A stretch of 64,000 nucleotides of DNA. It comes from an uncultured Prevotellaceae bacterium. Lineage in GTDB: Bacteria > Bacteroidota > Bacteroidia > Bacteroidales > Bacteroidaceae. The notes under the pieces are model-generated. The model saw only the letters and a list, made by a program, of their open reading frames with translations. It was not told where the DNA came from and searched no databases. Positions 1 to 8,466 of the stretch are shown piece by piece (positions within the stretch are counted from its first letter, which is position 1; each line of letters starts with the position of its first letter). The stretch spans positions 98,061-162,060 of the forward strand of contig ONLL01000007.1 in assembly GCA_900318685.1 (NCBI GenBank). The letters are read 5' to 3'. The position numbers and the translations under genes are program-made.

Positions 1-1119
1 GATAAGCAGCTGCGGCCCATTGCGGGTGGGGGAGCCTTGGCCGTGAGAGCCAACTTTGCCCATGGGGCCGAAGCCTGGCAGCGTGATGCCGGCATCGTGG
101 GCTTCACTCGGCCCATGAACACCAGCGCGGTCTTCGACTCACAGACGACGGTGGCTGTGGTTGTGCGCAACTATGGCTGTCGGGCGGTGGAGGCAATGAC
201 CGTAGCATGCGCCGTTGGCAATGACCGCCAGCAGCAGGAGGTCGCTCTCCTGCCTTTTGAGGAGCAGACGCTCTCGTTCACCTTCGATCTGTCGCAGCCG
301 GGCAGCTATGAGGTGACGGCCACGACGCTCCTTGAGGGTGACGAGCATCCTGCTAACGACACCGCCACGCTGATACTCGTCTCGGAGGAGATACTGAGCC
401 CTTATGTGCTCGACTTCGAAGGCTGCAATGACTATGACCATGGCCATGACTTCAATCCACGGTGGTGGTCGACGGACAGGATCAATGAGGGCACCGACGG
501 CTGGGCTTTCTATCAGTATGAGCTGACGGGACAGAGCGTAGGCTTCATCGCCTTCTGTCCTGAGAAGACGATACCCGCCATGGATCCCGAGTCGGGATGC
601 TATCCTCACGGGGGACGGAAACTGGGCATCGCCTACTGTACGTCGAAGCGCGGCAGCAATAGTGATGTGTGGCTCGTCTCACCGGCCATGCAGCTGGGAC
701 AGCAGCCCATGCTCACCTTCTGGGTGAAAGGCCATAAGGAAGAAGGATGGAACAAGACGGAGCGCTACAGGGTGCTGGTGTCCACGACGACCGACGACTT
801 CGACAGCTTCGTCCCCGTGGGCGGCGACCGTGAGGTGGCCGCCGGCGACTGGCAGCAGGTCAGCGTCGACCTGCAGGACTATGCCTCTCAGCCCGTGGTC
901 TACATCGCCCTGCAGTACATCAGCCGATGCCTGGAGGGGTTCTATCTGCTGGTCGACGACATCATGGTCGTCAGCGGCAAAGAGGATGGCATCACTGTTG
1001 TGGAGGACGGCCGGAGCGGCTCTTCGGACTACTACGACCTGCAGGGACGAACTATTGTCGGGAAGCCCATCAAGTCTGGCATCTATATCAGGAATGGACG
1101 TAAGATTATGGTCAGATAA
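1..1119 (+). CDS. Secreted adhesin-like protein with choice-of-anchor-J domain, 5' truncated by window edge
   Basis: The frame is open to the first base of the window, so the N-terminus and any signal peptide lie outside; the TTG at 37 is not a credible start. The visible part begins with an Ig/CARDB-like beta domain (residues about 30-120 of the 360 counted from position 37). It is followed by a jelly-roll of the cleaved-adhesin/choice-of-anchor-J type, recognised by the run from VLDFEGCNDYD through WLVSPAMQL to LLVDDI. The C-terminus, YDLQGR followed by GIYIRNGRKIMVR, is the short T9SS-like tail common on Prevotella secreted proteins. The protein is therefore probably exported through the outer membrane and kept at the surface or released. 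Ligand unknown. Confidence 0.8.
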   Translation, partial: DKQLRPIAGGGALAVRANFAHGAEAWQRDAGIVGFTRPMNTSAVFDSQTTVAVVVRNYGCRAVEAMTVACAVGNDRQQQEVALLPFEEQTLSFTFDLSQPGSYEVTATTLLEGDEHPANDTATLILVSEEILSPYVLDFEGCNDYDHGHDFNPRWWSTDRINEGTDGWAFYQYELTGQSVGFIAFCPEKTIPAMDPESGCYPHGGRKLGIAYCTSKRGSNSDVWLVSPAMQLGQQPMLTFWVKGHKEEGWNKTERYRVLVSTTTDDFDSFVPVGGDREVAAGDWQQVSVDLQDYASQPVVYIALQYISRCLEGFYLLVDDIMVVSGKEDGITVVEDGRSGSSDYYDLQGRTIVGKPIKSGIYIRNGRKIMVR

Positions 1120-1256
1120 ATAGTGGTTGATCTCCTTTTCGCAAAAATGCTTGGAAGCACGGCATTTGGCGGTCGTGTTGGTTGATTTTTGTCAAGAATC
1201 GTTGTTGAATCGGAAGAATATGCTAGTAATCAGTAACTTGAACGGAAGAAAAGCAG

Positions 1257-1264
1257 TACTTTTG
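1257..1264 (+). promoter_or_regulatory. Bacteroidota -7 box (TACTTTTG) for the winged-helix gene
   Basis: TACTTTTG matches the TAnnTTTG consensus and lies 47 bp before the ATG at 1312. A TTG at 1238-1240 is only 16 bp upstream, so the -33 element is weak. The rest of the 1120-1311 gap shows no gene. Confidence 0.55.
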
Positions 1265-1311
1265 CCGACGAATTGAAAGTACAACTTCAATAGTATTAAT
1301 ATTTAAGTATT

Positions 1312-1617
1312 ATGGCAGAAAAGAAAACAACCAAGAAGGCTGCTGAGACAAAGGAAGTGGCAGCCAAGAAGACCACCACGAAGAAGACCGTCGCCGTGAA
1401 GGCAGAGAAGACCGTGCTGGCCGTGAACGCTGAGAACATTGGTTTCAAGGCAGGAGATGTTTATCAGGCACTGGCAGCAGCCGAGAAGGCTCTTGACGTC
1501 AAGGGCATCGCCAAGGCTGCAAAGATTTCGGAAGAAGAAACACTGCTTGGTCTGGGCTGGCTCTTCAAGGAGGGCAAGCTGCAGAGCACTGAGGACAACA
1601 AGATCGCACTGGCATAA
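1312..1617 (+). CDS. Winged-helix domain protein with Lys-rich histone-H1-like N-terminal tail (DUF2582 type)
   Basis: The protein has 101 residues. Residues 1-33 are a low-complexity tail rich in Lys, Ala and Thr (KKTTKKAAETK, AAKKTTTKK), resembling histone H1 tails and suited to binding DNA backbone. Residues about 40-101 match the small winged-helix family (DUF2582) known in Bacteroidota, with the pattern NAENIGFKAGDVY and LGLGWLFKEGKL. DNA binding is inferred from fold and charge; targets are unknown. The start is the ATG at 1312, after a good -7 box. It is followed after 5 bp by another small gene, so the two are probably co-transcribed. Confidence 0.8.
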   Translation: MAEKKTTKKAAETKEVAAKKTTTKKTVAVKAEKTVLAVNAENIGFKAGDVYQALAAAEKALDVKGIAKAAKISEEETLLGLGWLFKEGKLQSTEDNKIALA

Positions 1618-1622
1618 GTATC

Positions 1623-1976
1623 TTGTACGAAAAGCAGATTCTTAGAATATTATTGGATGTAGGCGAGCGTGGCATCAGCGTGAAAAAGCTGGCCAAGCAC
1701 GTCTACAACCATTATTGCACCTTTTTCTTCCAACCCGACTTTCAGGAGATTCACCGCTATACGCAGCGCTATCTCCACAGCCACTCCCGCACGCCGAATG
1801 CCATCATTGAGCATACGGAGAAACGTGGATGCTACCGGCTCAACACCCGCAACTCAAAGGACGCCCGGCAGCTGGTGCTCGATTTCCGCCATGCCGCCAG
1901 CCCCGAGGACCCTTCTGACGAAGGCAAGCCTGCCCCCGACCTCTCACTCTCGCTCTTCTTTCAGGAGGAGTTATAG
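1623..1976 (+). CDS. Small conserved Bacteroidales hypothetical protein
   Basis: 117 residues starting at a TTG codon 5 bp after the previous stop; M1 is the only possible methionine near the N-terminus and no ATG alternative exists in this frame. The N-terminal segment (LRILLDVGERGISVKKLAKHV) looks like a winged-helix recognition unit, followed by a basic/aromatic middle and a Pro/Asp-rich tail. I recognise the type as a conserved Bacteroidales hypothetical protein often found next to the DUF2582 gene. A DNA-binding or chromatin-related partner role for the upstream protein is a guess. The spacing implies translational coupling. Confidence 0.7.
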   Translation: MYEKQILRILLDVGERGISVKKLAKHVYNHYCTFFFQPDFQEIHRYTQRYLHSHSRTPNAIIEHTEKRGCYRLNTRNSKDARQLVLDFRHAASPEDPSDEGKPAPDLSLSLFFQEEL

Positions 1977-1980
1977 AGTT

Positions 1981-2083
1981 AGGAGTCTAGGAGTTTAGGA
2001 GTCTAGGAGTTTAGACGTATGTTCAAGCCTTTCTGCAGCAAGGTATTGTCTAAACTCCTAGACTCCTAGACTCCTAAACTCCT
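1981..2083. repeat. 8-bp tandem repeats arranged as a 36-bp inverted repeat
   Basis: Units aggagtct and aggagttt alternate over 1981-2016. The reverse complement occupies 2048-2083; by eye the arms match at 34 of 36 positions with a 31-bp loop. A further partial array (actcctagactcctac) runs to about 2122. The downstream edge of the left arm, including gacgtatgttc, recurs at 60336-60374. The hairpin may end transcription between the small genes and xylB, but there is no T-run directly after it. Confidence 0.85.
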
Positions 2084-2185
2084 CATCAATTGTCTACACT
2101 CCTAGACTCCTACACTCCTAACTTTTTTAGGGAATATCGTTGCCAAAACGTATTATAGGTAAAAGCATACAAACCAAATTTGATT

Positions 2186-3709
2186 ATGGCAACAAGATAT
2201 CTATTAGGATTCGATGTTGGCAGCTCGTCTGTCAAGGCATCGTTGGTCAACGCCGACAGCGGCAAGTGCGTATCCACAGCATTCTTCCCCGAGAAGGAAG
2301 CTCCCATTCAGGCTCTCAAGGCTGGCTGGGCTGAGCAAGAACCCGACTCGTGGTGGCAGTATGCCAAGCAGGGCCTTCAGAAAATCATGGCCGAGGCCCA
2401 GGTCAAGGGTGACGACATAGCAGCCATTGGCATCTCCTATCAGATGCACGGTCTGGTATGCGTCGACAAAGACCTCAAGCCCCTCCGTCCGGCCATCATC
2501 TGGTGCGACTCCCGTGCCGTGCCCTATGGCGAGCGCGCCTTCCGTGACCTCGGTGCCGACCGCTGCCTGAGTCATCTGCTCAACTCACCGGGCAACTTCA
2601 CTGCCGCCAAGCTGGCTTGGGTGAAGGAGAACGAGCCCGACATCTTCGACAAGATCTACAAGATCATGCTCCCCGGCGACTATATCGCCATGCGTCTCAG
2701 CGGAGTGGCCAACACCACCGTCAGCGGACTCTCGGAGGGAATGTTCTGGGACTTCAAGGCAAACCAGGTCGCTCAGTTCCTGCTCGACTACTATGGCATA
2801 CCTGCATCGTTCATCCCCGACATCGTGCCTACGTTCTCAGAGCAGAGCGTGGTCAGCGAGGCTGCAGCAGCAGAGCTGGGACTCAAGGCAGGTACGCCCA
2901 TCACCTATCGTGGTGGCGACCAGCCCAACAATGCCCTGTCGCTCAATGTCTTTGAACCGGGCGAGATAGCTGCAACGGCAGGCACCAGCGGTGTCGTCTA
3001 TGGTGTGCTGGGCGAGGTGAACTACGACCCGAAGAGCCGCGTCAACACCTTCGCCCATGTCAATCACCAACTCTCAACTCTCAAACCTCAAACCTCAAAC
3101 CTCAAACCTCAAACTCGCCTAGGCGTTCTGCTTTGCATCAACGGCACGGGCATCCTCAATGCCTGGATGCATCGCAATGTCACCTTCGACATGGGCTATG
3201 CCGAGATGAACGACCTCGCCGCTCAGGCTCCTATCGGCAGCGACGGCGTGTGCATCATGCCTTTCGGCAATGGTGCTGAGCGCGTGCTGCAGAACAAAGA
3301 GCTGGGCTGCTCCATCCATGGGCTGAACTTCAACAAGCACAACCGTTCACATCTTGTGCGGGCAGCACAGGAGGGCATCGTGTTCTCCTTCTGCTATGGT
3401 ATGGAGATCATGCAGCAGATGGGTATGGACATCCGCAAGATACATGCCGGCAAGGCTAATATGTTCCTTTCACCGCTCTTCCGCAACACACTCGCAGGAG
3501 TGTCGGGAGCCACCATCGAGCTCTATGAGACCGATGGCTCCGTGGGCGCTGCCAAGGGTGCTGGCATGGGTGCCGGCATCTACAGCGATCACAATGATGC
3601 TTTCGCCACGCTCGAGAAGTTGCAGGTCATCGAGCCCGTCGAGGCCGACCGCGCAGCCTATGCCGAGGCCTATGCCCGATGGAAAGAGACCCTCGAACAG
3701 GTGCTCTAG
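2186..3709 (+). CDS. xylB: Xylulokinase
   Basis: FGGY-family sugar kinase that phosphorylates D-xylulose to xylulose 5-phosphate in the cytoplasm. Visible are the N-terminal phosphate-binding motif LGFDVGSSSVKASL, the substrate segment GISYQMHGLV, WCDSRA, and the C-terminal ATPase segment GTSGVVYG with RGGDQPNNA. The start is the ATG at 2186 (MATRYLLG); a TTG at 2180 would add two residues only. The oddity is residues about 295-311 (3068-3116), a 7-bp DNA repeat translated as LKPQTSN-type sequence and inserted between FAHVNH and RLGVLLCINGTG, which I expect to be nearly contiguous in homologs. The gene precedes xylA by 111 bp in the same direction, so both probably serve xylose catabolism. 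Confidence 0.95.
   Translation: MATRYLLGFDVGSSSVKASLVNADSGKCVSTAFFPEKEAPIQALKAGWAEQEPDSWWQYAKQGLQKIMAEAQVKGDDIAAIGISYQMHGLVCVDKDLKPLRPAIIWCDSRAVPYGERAFRDLGADRCLSHLLNSPGNFTAAKLAWVKENEPDIFDKIYKIMLPGDYIAMRLSGVANTTVSGLSEGMFWDFKANQVAQFLLDYYGIPASFIPDIVPTFSEQSVVSEAAAAELGLKAGTPITYRGGDQPNNALSLNVFEPGEIAATAGTSGVVYGVLGEVNYDPKSRVNTFAHVNHQLSTLKPQTSNLKPQTRLGVLLCINGTGILNAWMHRNVTFDMGYAEMNDLAAQAPIGSDGVCIMPFGNGAERVLQNKELGCSIHGLNFNKHNRSHLVRAAQEGIVFSFCYGMEIMQQMGMDIRKIHAGKANMFLSPLFRNTLAGVSGATIELYETDGSVGAAKGAGMGAGIYSDHNDAFATLEKLQVIEPVEADRAAYAEAYARWKETLEQVL
3068..3116. repeat. Heptanucleotide repeat array inside xylB
   Basis: Seven 7-bp units: caactct twice, caaacct four times, caaactc once. The array sits inside the xylB reading frame and is translated without a stop. 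It belongs to the same family as the arrays at 6685-6782 and 61554-61630. Confidence 0.9.
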
Positions 3710-3770
3710 AAGGCAAATCTAGTCTTCCTAGTCATACTAGTCTCCCCTAGTTCTCCTAGTCATGCTAGCC
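3710..3770. repeat. Degenerate CTAG-rich 8-10 bp repeats between xylB and xylA
   Basis: Repeated ctagtct, ctagtca and ctagttc words with CTAG roughly every 9 bp follow the xylB stop. They resemble the 8-bp family at 1981-2083 but are more degenerate. No clear promoter or terminator is seen in the gap. Confidence 0.6.
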
Positions 3771-3820
3771 CGACAGGAATAACCCCAATTATAAATCATA
3801 AAAAACCAAACAAAACAATT

Positions 3821-5140
3821 ATGGCAAAAGAGTATTTTCCGTTTACCGGTAAAATTCCTTTCGAAGGAAAGGACAGTAAGAACGTGATGGCTTTCCACTA
3901 TTACGAGCCCGAGAAGGTCGTGATGGGAAAGAAGATGAAGGACTGGATGAAGTTCGCTATGGCCTGGTGGCACACACTGGGTGGCGCCAGTGCCGACCAG
4001 TTTGGTGGTCAGACCCGCTGCTATGAGTGGGACCAGGCTGCTGATCCCGTTCAGCGTGCCAAGGACAAGATGGACGCCGGTTTTGAGATTATGGACAAGC
4101 TGGGCATCGAGTACTATTGCTTCCACGATGTTGACCTCGTTGAGGAGGCTGATACTGTCGAGGAGTATGAGGCTCGCATGAAGGCCATCACCGACTATGC
4201 CCTGGAGAAGATGCAGCAGTTCCCCAACATCAAGCTGCTCTGGGGTACAGCCAACGTGTTCGGTAACAAGCGCTATGCCAACGGTGCTTCTACCAACCCT
4301 GACTTCGACGTCGTGGCCCGTGCTATCGTCCAGATCAAGAACGCCATCGATGCTACCATCAAGCTCGGCGGCACCAACTATGTGTTCTGGGGCGGACGTG
4401 AGGGCTATATGAGCCTGCTCAACACCGACCAGAAACGCGAGAAGGAGCACATGGCCACCATGCTCACCATGGCCCGCGACTATGCACGTGCCAAGGGATT
4501 CAAGGGCACGTTCCTTATCGAGCCCAAGCCCATGGAGCCTTCAAAGCACCAGTATGACGTCGACACTGAGACCGTCATCGGCTTCCTCCGTGCACACGGC
4601 CTCGACAAGGACTTCAAGGTGAACATCGAGGTGAACCATGCCACGCTGGCAGGTCACACCTTCGAGCACGAGCTCGCCTGCGCCGTCGACGCCGGCATGC
4701 TGGGCAGCATCGATGCCAACCGTGGTGATGCTCAGAATGGATGGGACACCGACCAGTTCCCCATCGACAACTTCGAGCTGACGCAGGCCATGCTGGAGAT
4801 TATCCGCAATGGTGGCTTCAAGGATGGCGGCACCAACTTCGATGCCAAGATCCGTCGTAACTCGACCGACCTCGAGGATCTCTTCATCGCTCATATCAGC
4901 GGTATGGATGCTATGGCACGCGCCTTCATGAATGCCGTCGCTATCCTCGAGGAGAGCGAGCTGCCCAAGATGAAGAAAGAGCGCTATGCTTCGTTCGATG
5001 CCGGCATCGGCAAGGACTTCGAGGATGGCAAGCTCACCCTTGAGCAGGTCTATGAGTACGGCAAGAAGAACGGTGAGCCCAAGCAGACCTCCGGCAAGCA
5101 GGAGAAGTACGAGACCATCGTCGCTCTCTATTGCAAGTAA
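3821..5140 (+). CDS. xylA: Xylose isomerase
   Basis: 439 residues, the usual length for the class II (longer) xylose isomerases of Bacteroidota. It interconverts D-xylose and D-xylulose, needs divalent metal, and is cytoplasmic. Family signatures seen are YYCFHDVD (catalytic His and Asp), LLWGTANVF, FWGGREGY, LIEPKPMEPSKHQYD (metal Glu and base Lys), EVNHATLAGHTFEHE and GSIDANRGD. The ATG at 3821 follows a purine-rich and A-rich leader. It lies downstream of xylB and probably shares its transcript. No transporter or xylose regulator is present in the window. Confidence 0.97.
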   Translation: MAKEYFPFTGKIPFEGKDSKNVMAFHYYEPEKVVMGKKMKDWMKFAMAWWHTLGGASADQFGGQTRCYEWDQAADPVQRAKDKMDAGFEIMDKLGIEYYCFHDVDLVEEADTVEEYEARMKAITDYALEKMQQFPNIKLLWGTANVFGNKRYANGASTNPDFDVVARAIVQIKNAIDATIKLGGTNYVFWGGREGYMSLLNTDQKREKEHMATMLTMARDYARAKGFKGTFLIEPKPMEPSKHQYDVDTETVIGFLRAHGLDKDFKVNIEVNHATLAGHTFEHELACAVDAGMLGSIDANRGDAQNGWDTDQFPIDNFELTQAMLEIIRNGGFKDGGTNFDAKIRRNSTDLEDLFIAHISGMDAMARAFMNAVAILEESELPKMKKERYASFDAGIGKDFEDGKLTLEQVYEYGKKNGEPKQTSGKQEKYETIVALYCK

Positions 5141-5187
5141 ATGATATCGGTGACAGTACATGATTCATTCATCAGAAAACTAGAAAG

Positions 5188-5751
5188 ATGAAAATGACAC
5201 TGAAAACTGTTGCTGCCGTAGCACTGTTAGCCCTCCTTGCCGCTTGTGGCGGTGGGAAGGGCAATACAGGCAGTGCCGAAGCTGCCGATAATGCCGAAAC
5301 AGCCGGTAGTGCTGCAAGTAAAGTCAGCTACACTAACTATGTAGATAACGAAAAGGGCGTGTCCTTTGATGTGCCCGAAGGACTGGAGAAGTTCGATGGT
5401 CCTGAGGCCATGGGTGCCACTGAGTTCCGCTTCGACGGAAAGATCATCAATGGTGTCAGCGCCGACGTCAGCCAAAGCTGGGACGGCGAGTATACCAAGG
5501 AGATGATTGACAAGGATTTTGATGAGGCCACCCTCTCGCTGACAGGCACGCCTGACAGCAAGGAGCGCACCGCCGACGGTTACATCATTACCGAGTCGTA
5601 CAAGGAATGGGGACGCAACGGCATGCAGAAGGTTGTCTACAAGGGCGACAAGAAGTACAACATCACCGTTTATTGGGATGATGAGTATGTTGACGAGTAT
5701 GGCGGCGATGTCGCTAAGCATGTCATTGAGTCATTCAAGGTGAATGAGTAA
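5188..5751 (+). CDS. Small lipoprotein of unknown function
   Basis: 187 residues with a typical lipoprotein signal: positive n-region MKMTLK, hydrophobic core and lipobox LLAAC, with the modified Cys at about residue 20, followed by a Gly/Ser/Ala/Asn-rich linker of about 25 residues. The mature domain (FDVPEGLEKF, FRFDGKIINGVSADVS, YKEWGRNGMQKVVYKG) suggests a PsbP/MOG1-like alpha-beta fold seen in small bacterial lipoproteins that begin with a 'GVSFDVPEG' strand; this is only a resemblance. It follows xylA by 47 bp and is closed by a strong terminator, so it could be the last gene of the xyl transcript. Confidence 0.75.
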   Translation: MKMTLKTVAAVALLALLAACGGGKGNTGSAEAADNAETAGSAASKVSYTNYVDNEKGVSFDVPEGLEKFDGPEAMGATEFRFDGKIINGVSADVSQSWDGEYTKEMIDKDFDEATLSLTGTPDSKERTADGYIITESYKEWGRNGMQKVVYKGDKKYNITVYWDDEYVDEYGGDVAKHVIESFKVNE

Positions 5752-5775
5752 AGTCACTTTTCGCTGTAAACTGTA

Positions 5776-5814
5776 AGCTCCCCTGGCTCTGTCGGCTGGG
5801 GGAGCTCCTTTTTT
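5776..5814 (+). terminator. Rho-independent terminator after the lipoprotein gene
   Basis: Arms agctcccc (5776-5783) and ggggagct (5799-5806) form a perfect 8-bp stem with a 15-nt loop, followed by cctttttt. Confidence 0.85.
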
Positions 5815-5904
5815 CTATGTGGGTTCCTCGCACCTAATGCCCCCTGAAGTGTGTTTTTGCCGCCCGCAAATAATAAAACATCTTTTTCCTCGTTATTACT
5901 ATTG

Positions 5905-8421
5905 ATGAGACAAGTTTTAGCGCGACAATTCCTCGTGCTTGCCATGCTTTTGGCAAGCCTCTCTGCCGTCGGACAGACCTTCACACTGAAAGGCTTGGTC
6001 ACCGACGACGAGGGCAAGCCCCTGGAGCTGGCCACCGTGACGTGCCGGGAACAGGGCAAGGTGACGATGACCAACCTCAAGGGCGAGTATCAGATGACGC
6101 TCAACACGGCCGACTCTGTTGTCGTGCGCTTCTCGATGATAGGCTATAAGGCACGCACGCGAACACTCTATAAGCCTCAGGGCACGCAGACACTCCGTAT
6201 TCTGATGCGCACGGATGGCGAGTTGGGCGAGGTGGTAGTCTCTGAGCGACGGCGGCAGACCGACCAGATGGAGCAGCTCGACCTCACCGATCTGCGCAGT
6301 GGAGCCGTGTCGGTGACGGGTAATGCCGTCGAAGAACTCATCCAGCAGCAGGCTGGCGTGAGCACCCACAACGAGCTATCGTCGCAGTACAACGTACGTG
6401 GAGGATCGTTCGACGAGAACTCTGTATATATTAATAATGTGGAGGTGTATCGCCCACTGCTCATCCGCAGCGGACAGCAGGAGGGCCTCTCTGTCATCAA
6501 TCCCGACATGGTAGAGCGGGTGGGATTTTCCAGCGGAGGATTCTCGGCGAAATATGGCGACAAGATGTCGAGTGCGCTCGATATCACCTACCGTCGTCCG
6601 GAGCGTTTCGAAGCCACGGCCTCGGCCAGCCTGCTCGGAGGCAGTGTCTACGTAGGGATGTCTTCCGAAAACAAAAAACTCACCCCTCAAACTTCAAACT
6701 TCAACCCTCAAACTTCAAACTTCAAACCTCAAACTTCAAACTTCAACCCTCAAACTTCAAACTTCAACCCTCAAACTTCAAACTTCTCGATGAGCCACGG
6801 CCTGCGCTATAAGACCAACCGCTATCTGCTGGGCTCGCTGCAGACCACGGGCGAATACCGTCCCAATCAGCTCGATTACCAGACATATATATCGTGGCAG
6901 CCCAATCGCCGATGGTCGCTCGACCTGCTGGGCAACATCTCGGAGAATCACTATAACTTTAAGCCGAAGGACCGCGAGACATCGTTCGGCACGATGGAGG
7001 ACGTGAAGGCTTTCCGCGTGTATTTCGACGGACAGGAGAAGGACATCTTCCGCACCCTCTTCGGCACGGCATCCATCACCCGCCATCTGACCGACTCGGC
7101 TAGCGTAAAGCTGCTCTGGAGTGCTTTCCATACAAAGGAACAGGAACGCTACGATATTCAGGGACAATACTGGCTCAGCGACACTCAGAGTGCCGAGCAG
7201 CTGGGGGTGGGCACTTATGCCGAGCATGCCCGCAACTACCTCACTGCCAATGTGCAGAGTCTGAAACTGATGATGAACCGTCGCCTGCGACAGCATGACA
7301 TCGAGGCAGCCCTCACTTATAAGTGGGAGCATATCAAGGAGCAGAGCCGTGAGTACGAGATGCGCGACAGCAGCGGATATTCCGTACCCCACACCGCTCA
7401 GCGCCTTGACCTCATTTATAACCTTGCCTCGCACCAGGATATGCGCTCACGCCGTGTGGAGGGCTACGTGCAGGATGTCTTCCGCTGGAGCCTCCCCCAG
7501 TTGGGGGAGGATGGAGGGGGCCCTTTCTTCACCCTCACCTACGGTGTGCGCTTCGCTCATTGGAGCTACAACCGCGAGACGCTGCTCTCGCCACGTCTCT
7601 CATTGGCTGTCGTGCCCGCTTCCAACCCTGACATCACCTATCGGCTGGCCACGGGACTCTACTATCAGGCTCCTTTCTACAAAGAGCTGCGCGACACCAC
7701 GCTTACTGCCAGCGGCACTACGGTGGTGAAACTCAACAGTAACATCAAGAGTCAGCGTTCATGGCAGTTCCTGGCGGCCTTCGACTATCGCTTCAAGATG
7801 AACGATCGCAAGTATAAGTTCTCGGCCGAGGCTTACTACAAGGCACTGTCGAACCTCATCCCCTACAACGTGCAGAATGTGAAGGTGACCTACTACGGCG
7901 AGAACCTCTCGTCGGGCTATGCCCTCGGACTCGACATGAAGCTATATGGCGAGTTCGTGCCGGGTACCGACTCCTGGGTGAGCTTCTCGCTGATGCGCAC
8001 CCAGCAGAAATATCAGGGGCAATGGGTACCGCTGCCTACGGATCAGCGATATGCCCTGAATCTGCACTTCACCGACTACTTCCCAGGCACCGACCGCTGG
8101 AAGATGACGCTGCGCCTGGCCTATGCCGACGGTCTGCCCTTCGGCGCTCCCCACCGGGGCATCGAGGCGCAGTCGTTCCGTGCGCCTGCTTACAAGCGTG
8201 CCGACATTGGCATGAGCTATCTCGCCTATTCTCCATCCACTACCTATCATTCACCATCCATCATAAAAAAAATATGGCTGGGCATCGACTGCCTCAACCT
8301 CTTCGGCATCTCCAATGTCAACAGCTATTACTGGGTGACCGACGTCACCAACCGCCAATGGGCAGTGCCCAACTACCTGACGGGCCGACAAATAAACGGA
8401 AGGTTCGTTATAGAATTCTGA
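5905..8421 (+). CDS. TonB-dependent outer-membrane receptor with CarboxypepD_reg-like N-terminal domain
   Basis: About 838 residues from the ATG at 5905, which directly precedes a signal peptide ending near SAVGQ; a GTG at 5851 would only add non-signal sequence. Residues about 25-110 form the CarboxypepD_reg-like beta domain (LKGLVTDDEGKPLELATV). The plug follows (QYNVRGGSFDENSVYINNVEV), then a 22-strand-type barrel ending in a C-terminal aromatic-terminated strand (GRFVIEF). It should import a ligand across the outer membrane using TonB energy; the substrate is not evident. No SusD partner follows, so this is not a classic SusC. Three unrelated repeat-derived inserts lie in its extracellular or periplasmic loops, at 6685-6782, 7489-7522 and about 8231-8268. 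Confidence 0.92.
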   Translation: MRQVLARQFLVLAMLLASLSAVGQTFTLKGLVTDDEGKPLELATVTCREQGKVTMTNLKGEYQMTLNTADSVVVRFSMIGYKARTRTLYKPQGTQTLRILMRTDGELGEVVVSERRRQTDQMEQLDLTDLRSGAVSVTGNAVEELIQQQAGVSTHNELSSQYNVRGGSFDENSVYINNVEVYRPLLIRSGQQEGLSVINPDMVERVGFSSGGFSAKYGDKMSSALDITYRRPERFEATASASLLGGSVYVGMSSENKKLTPQTSNFNPQTSNFKPQTSNFNPQTSNFNPQTSNFSMSHGLRYKTNRYLLGSLQTTGEYRPNQLDYQTYISWQPNRRWSLDLLGNISENHYNFKPKDRETSFGTMEDVKAFRVYFDGQEKDIFRTLFGTASITRHLTDSASVKLLWSAFHTKEQERYDIQGQYWLSDTQSAEQLGVGTYAEHARNYLTANVQSLKLMMNRRLRQHDIEAALTYKWEHIKEQSREYEMRDSSGYSVPHTAQRLDLIYNLASHQDMRSRRVEGYVQDVFRWSLPQLGEDGGGPFFTLTYGVRFAHWSYNRETLLSPRLSLAVVPASNPDITYRLATGLYYQAPFYKELRDTTLTASGTTVVKLNSNIKSQRSWQFLAAFDYRFKMNDRKYKFSAEAYYKALSNLIPYNVQNVKVTYYGENLSSGYALGLDMKLYGEFVPGTDSWVSFSLMRTQQKYQGQWVPLPTDQRYALNLHFTDYFPGTDRWKMTLRLAYADGLPFGAPHRGIEAQSFRAPAYKRADIGMSYLAYSPSTTYHSPSIIKKIWLGIDCLNLFGISNVNSYYWVTDVTNRQWAVPNYLTGRQINGRFVIEF
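6685..6782. repeat. Fourteen 7-bp repeats inside the TonB receptor gene
   Basis: Units cctcaaa, cttcaaa and cttcaac repeat 14 times without gaps, with a higher-order 21-bp period that gives the peptide repeat PQTSNFN. The array is located at the beginning of the barrel domain. Gain or loss of one 7-bp unit would shift the frame; gain or loss of three would not. Confidence 0.95.
7489..7522. repeat. GC-rich palindromic repeat inside the TonB receptor gene
   Basis: The core cctcccccagttgggggagg is nearly self-complementary. The 34-bp segment differs at one base from 62832-62865 in preA. It is translated here as SLPQLGEDGGGP within a barrel loop. Confidence 0.9.
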
Positions 8422-8466
8422 GACAATAACCTATTAACCAATACTAATAACCTAAAACAACTGCTT

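Noticed and set aside
5851-5904. GTG at 5851 as start of the TonB receptor
   Set aside because: The ATG at 5905 immediately precedes a standard signal peptide; the extension has no signal-like character.
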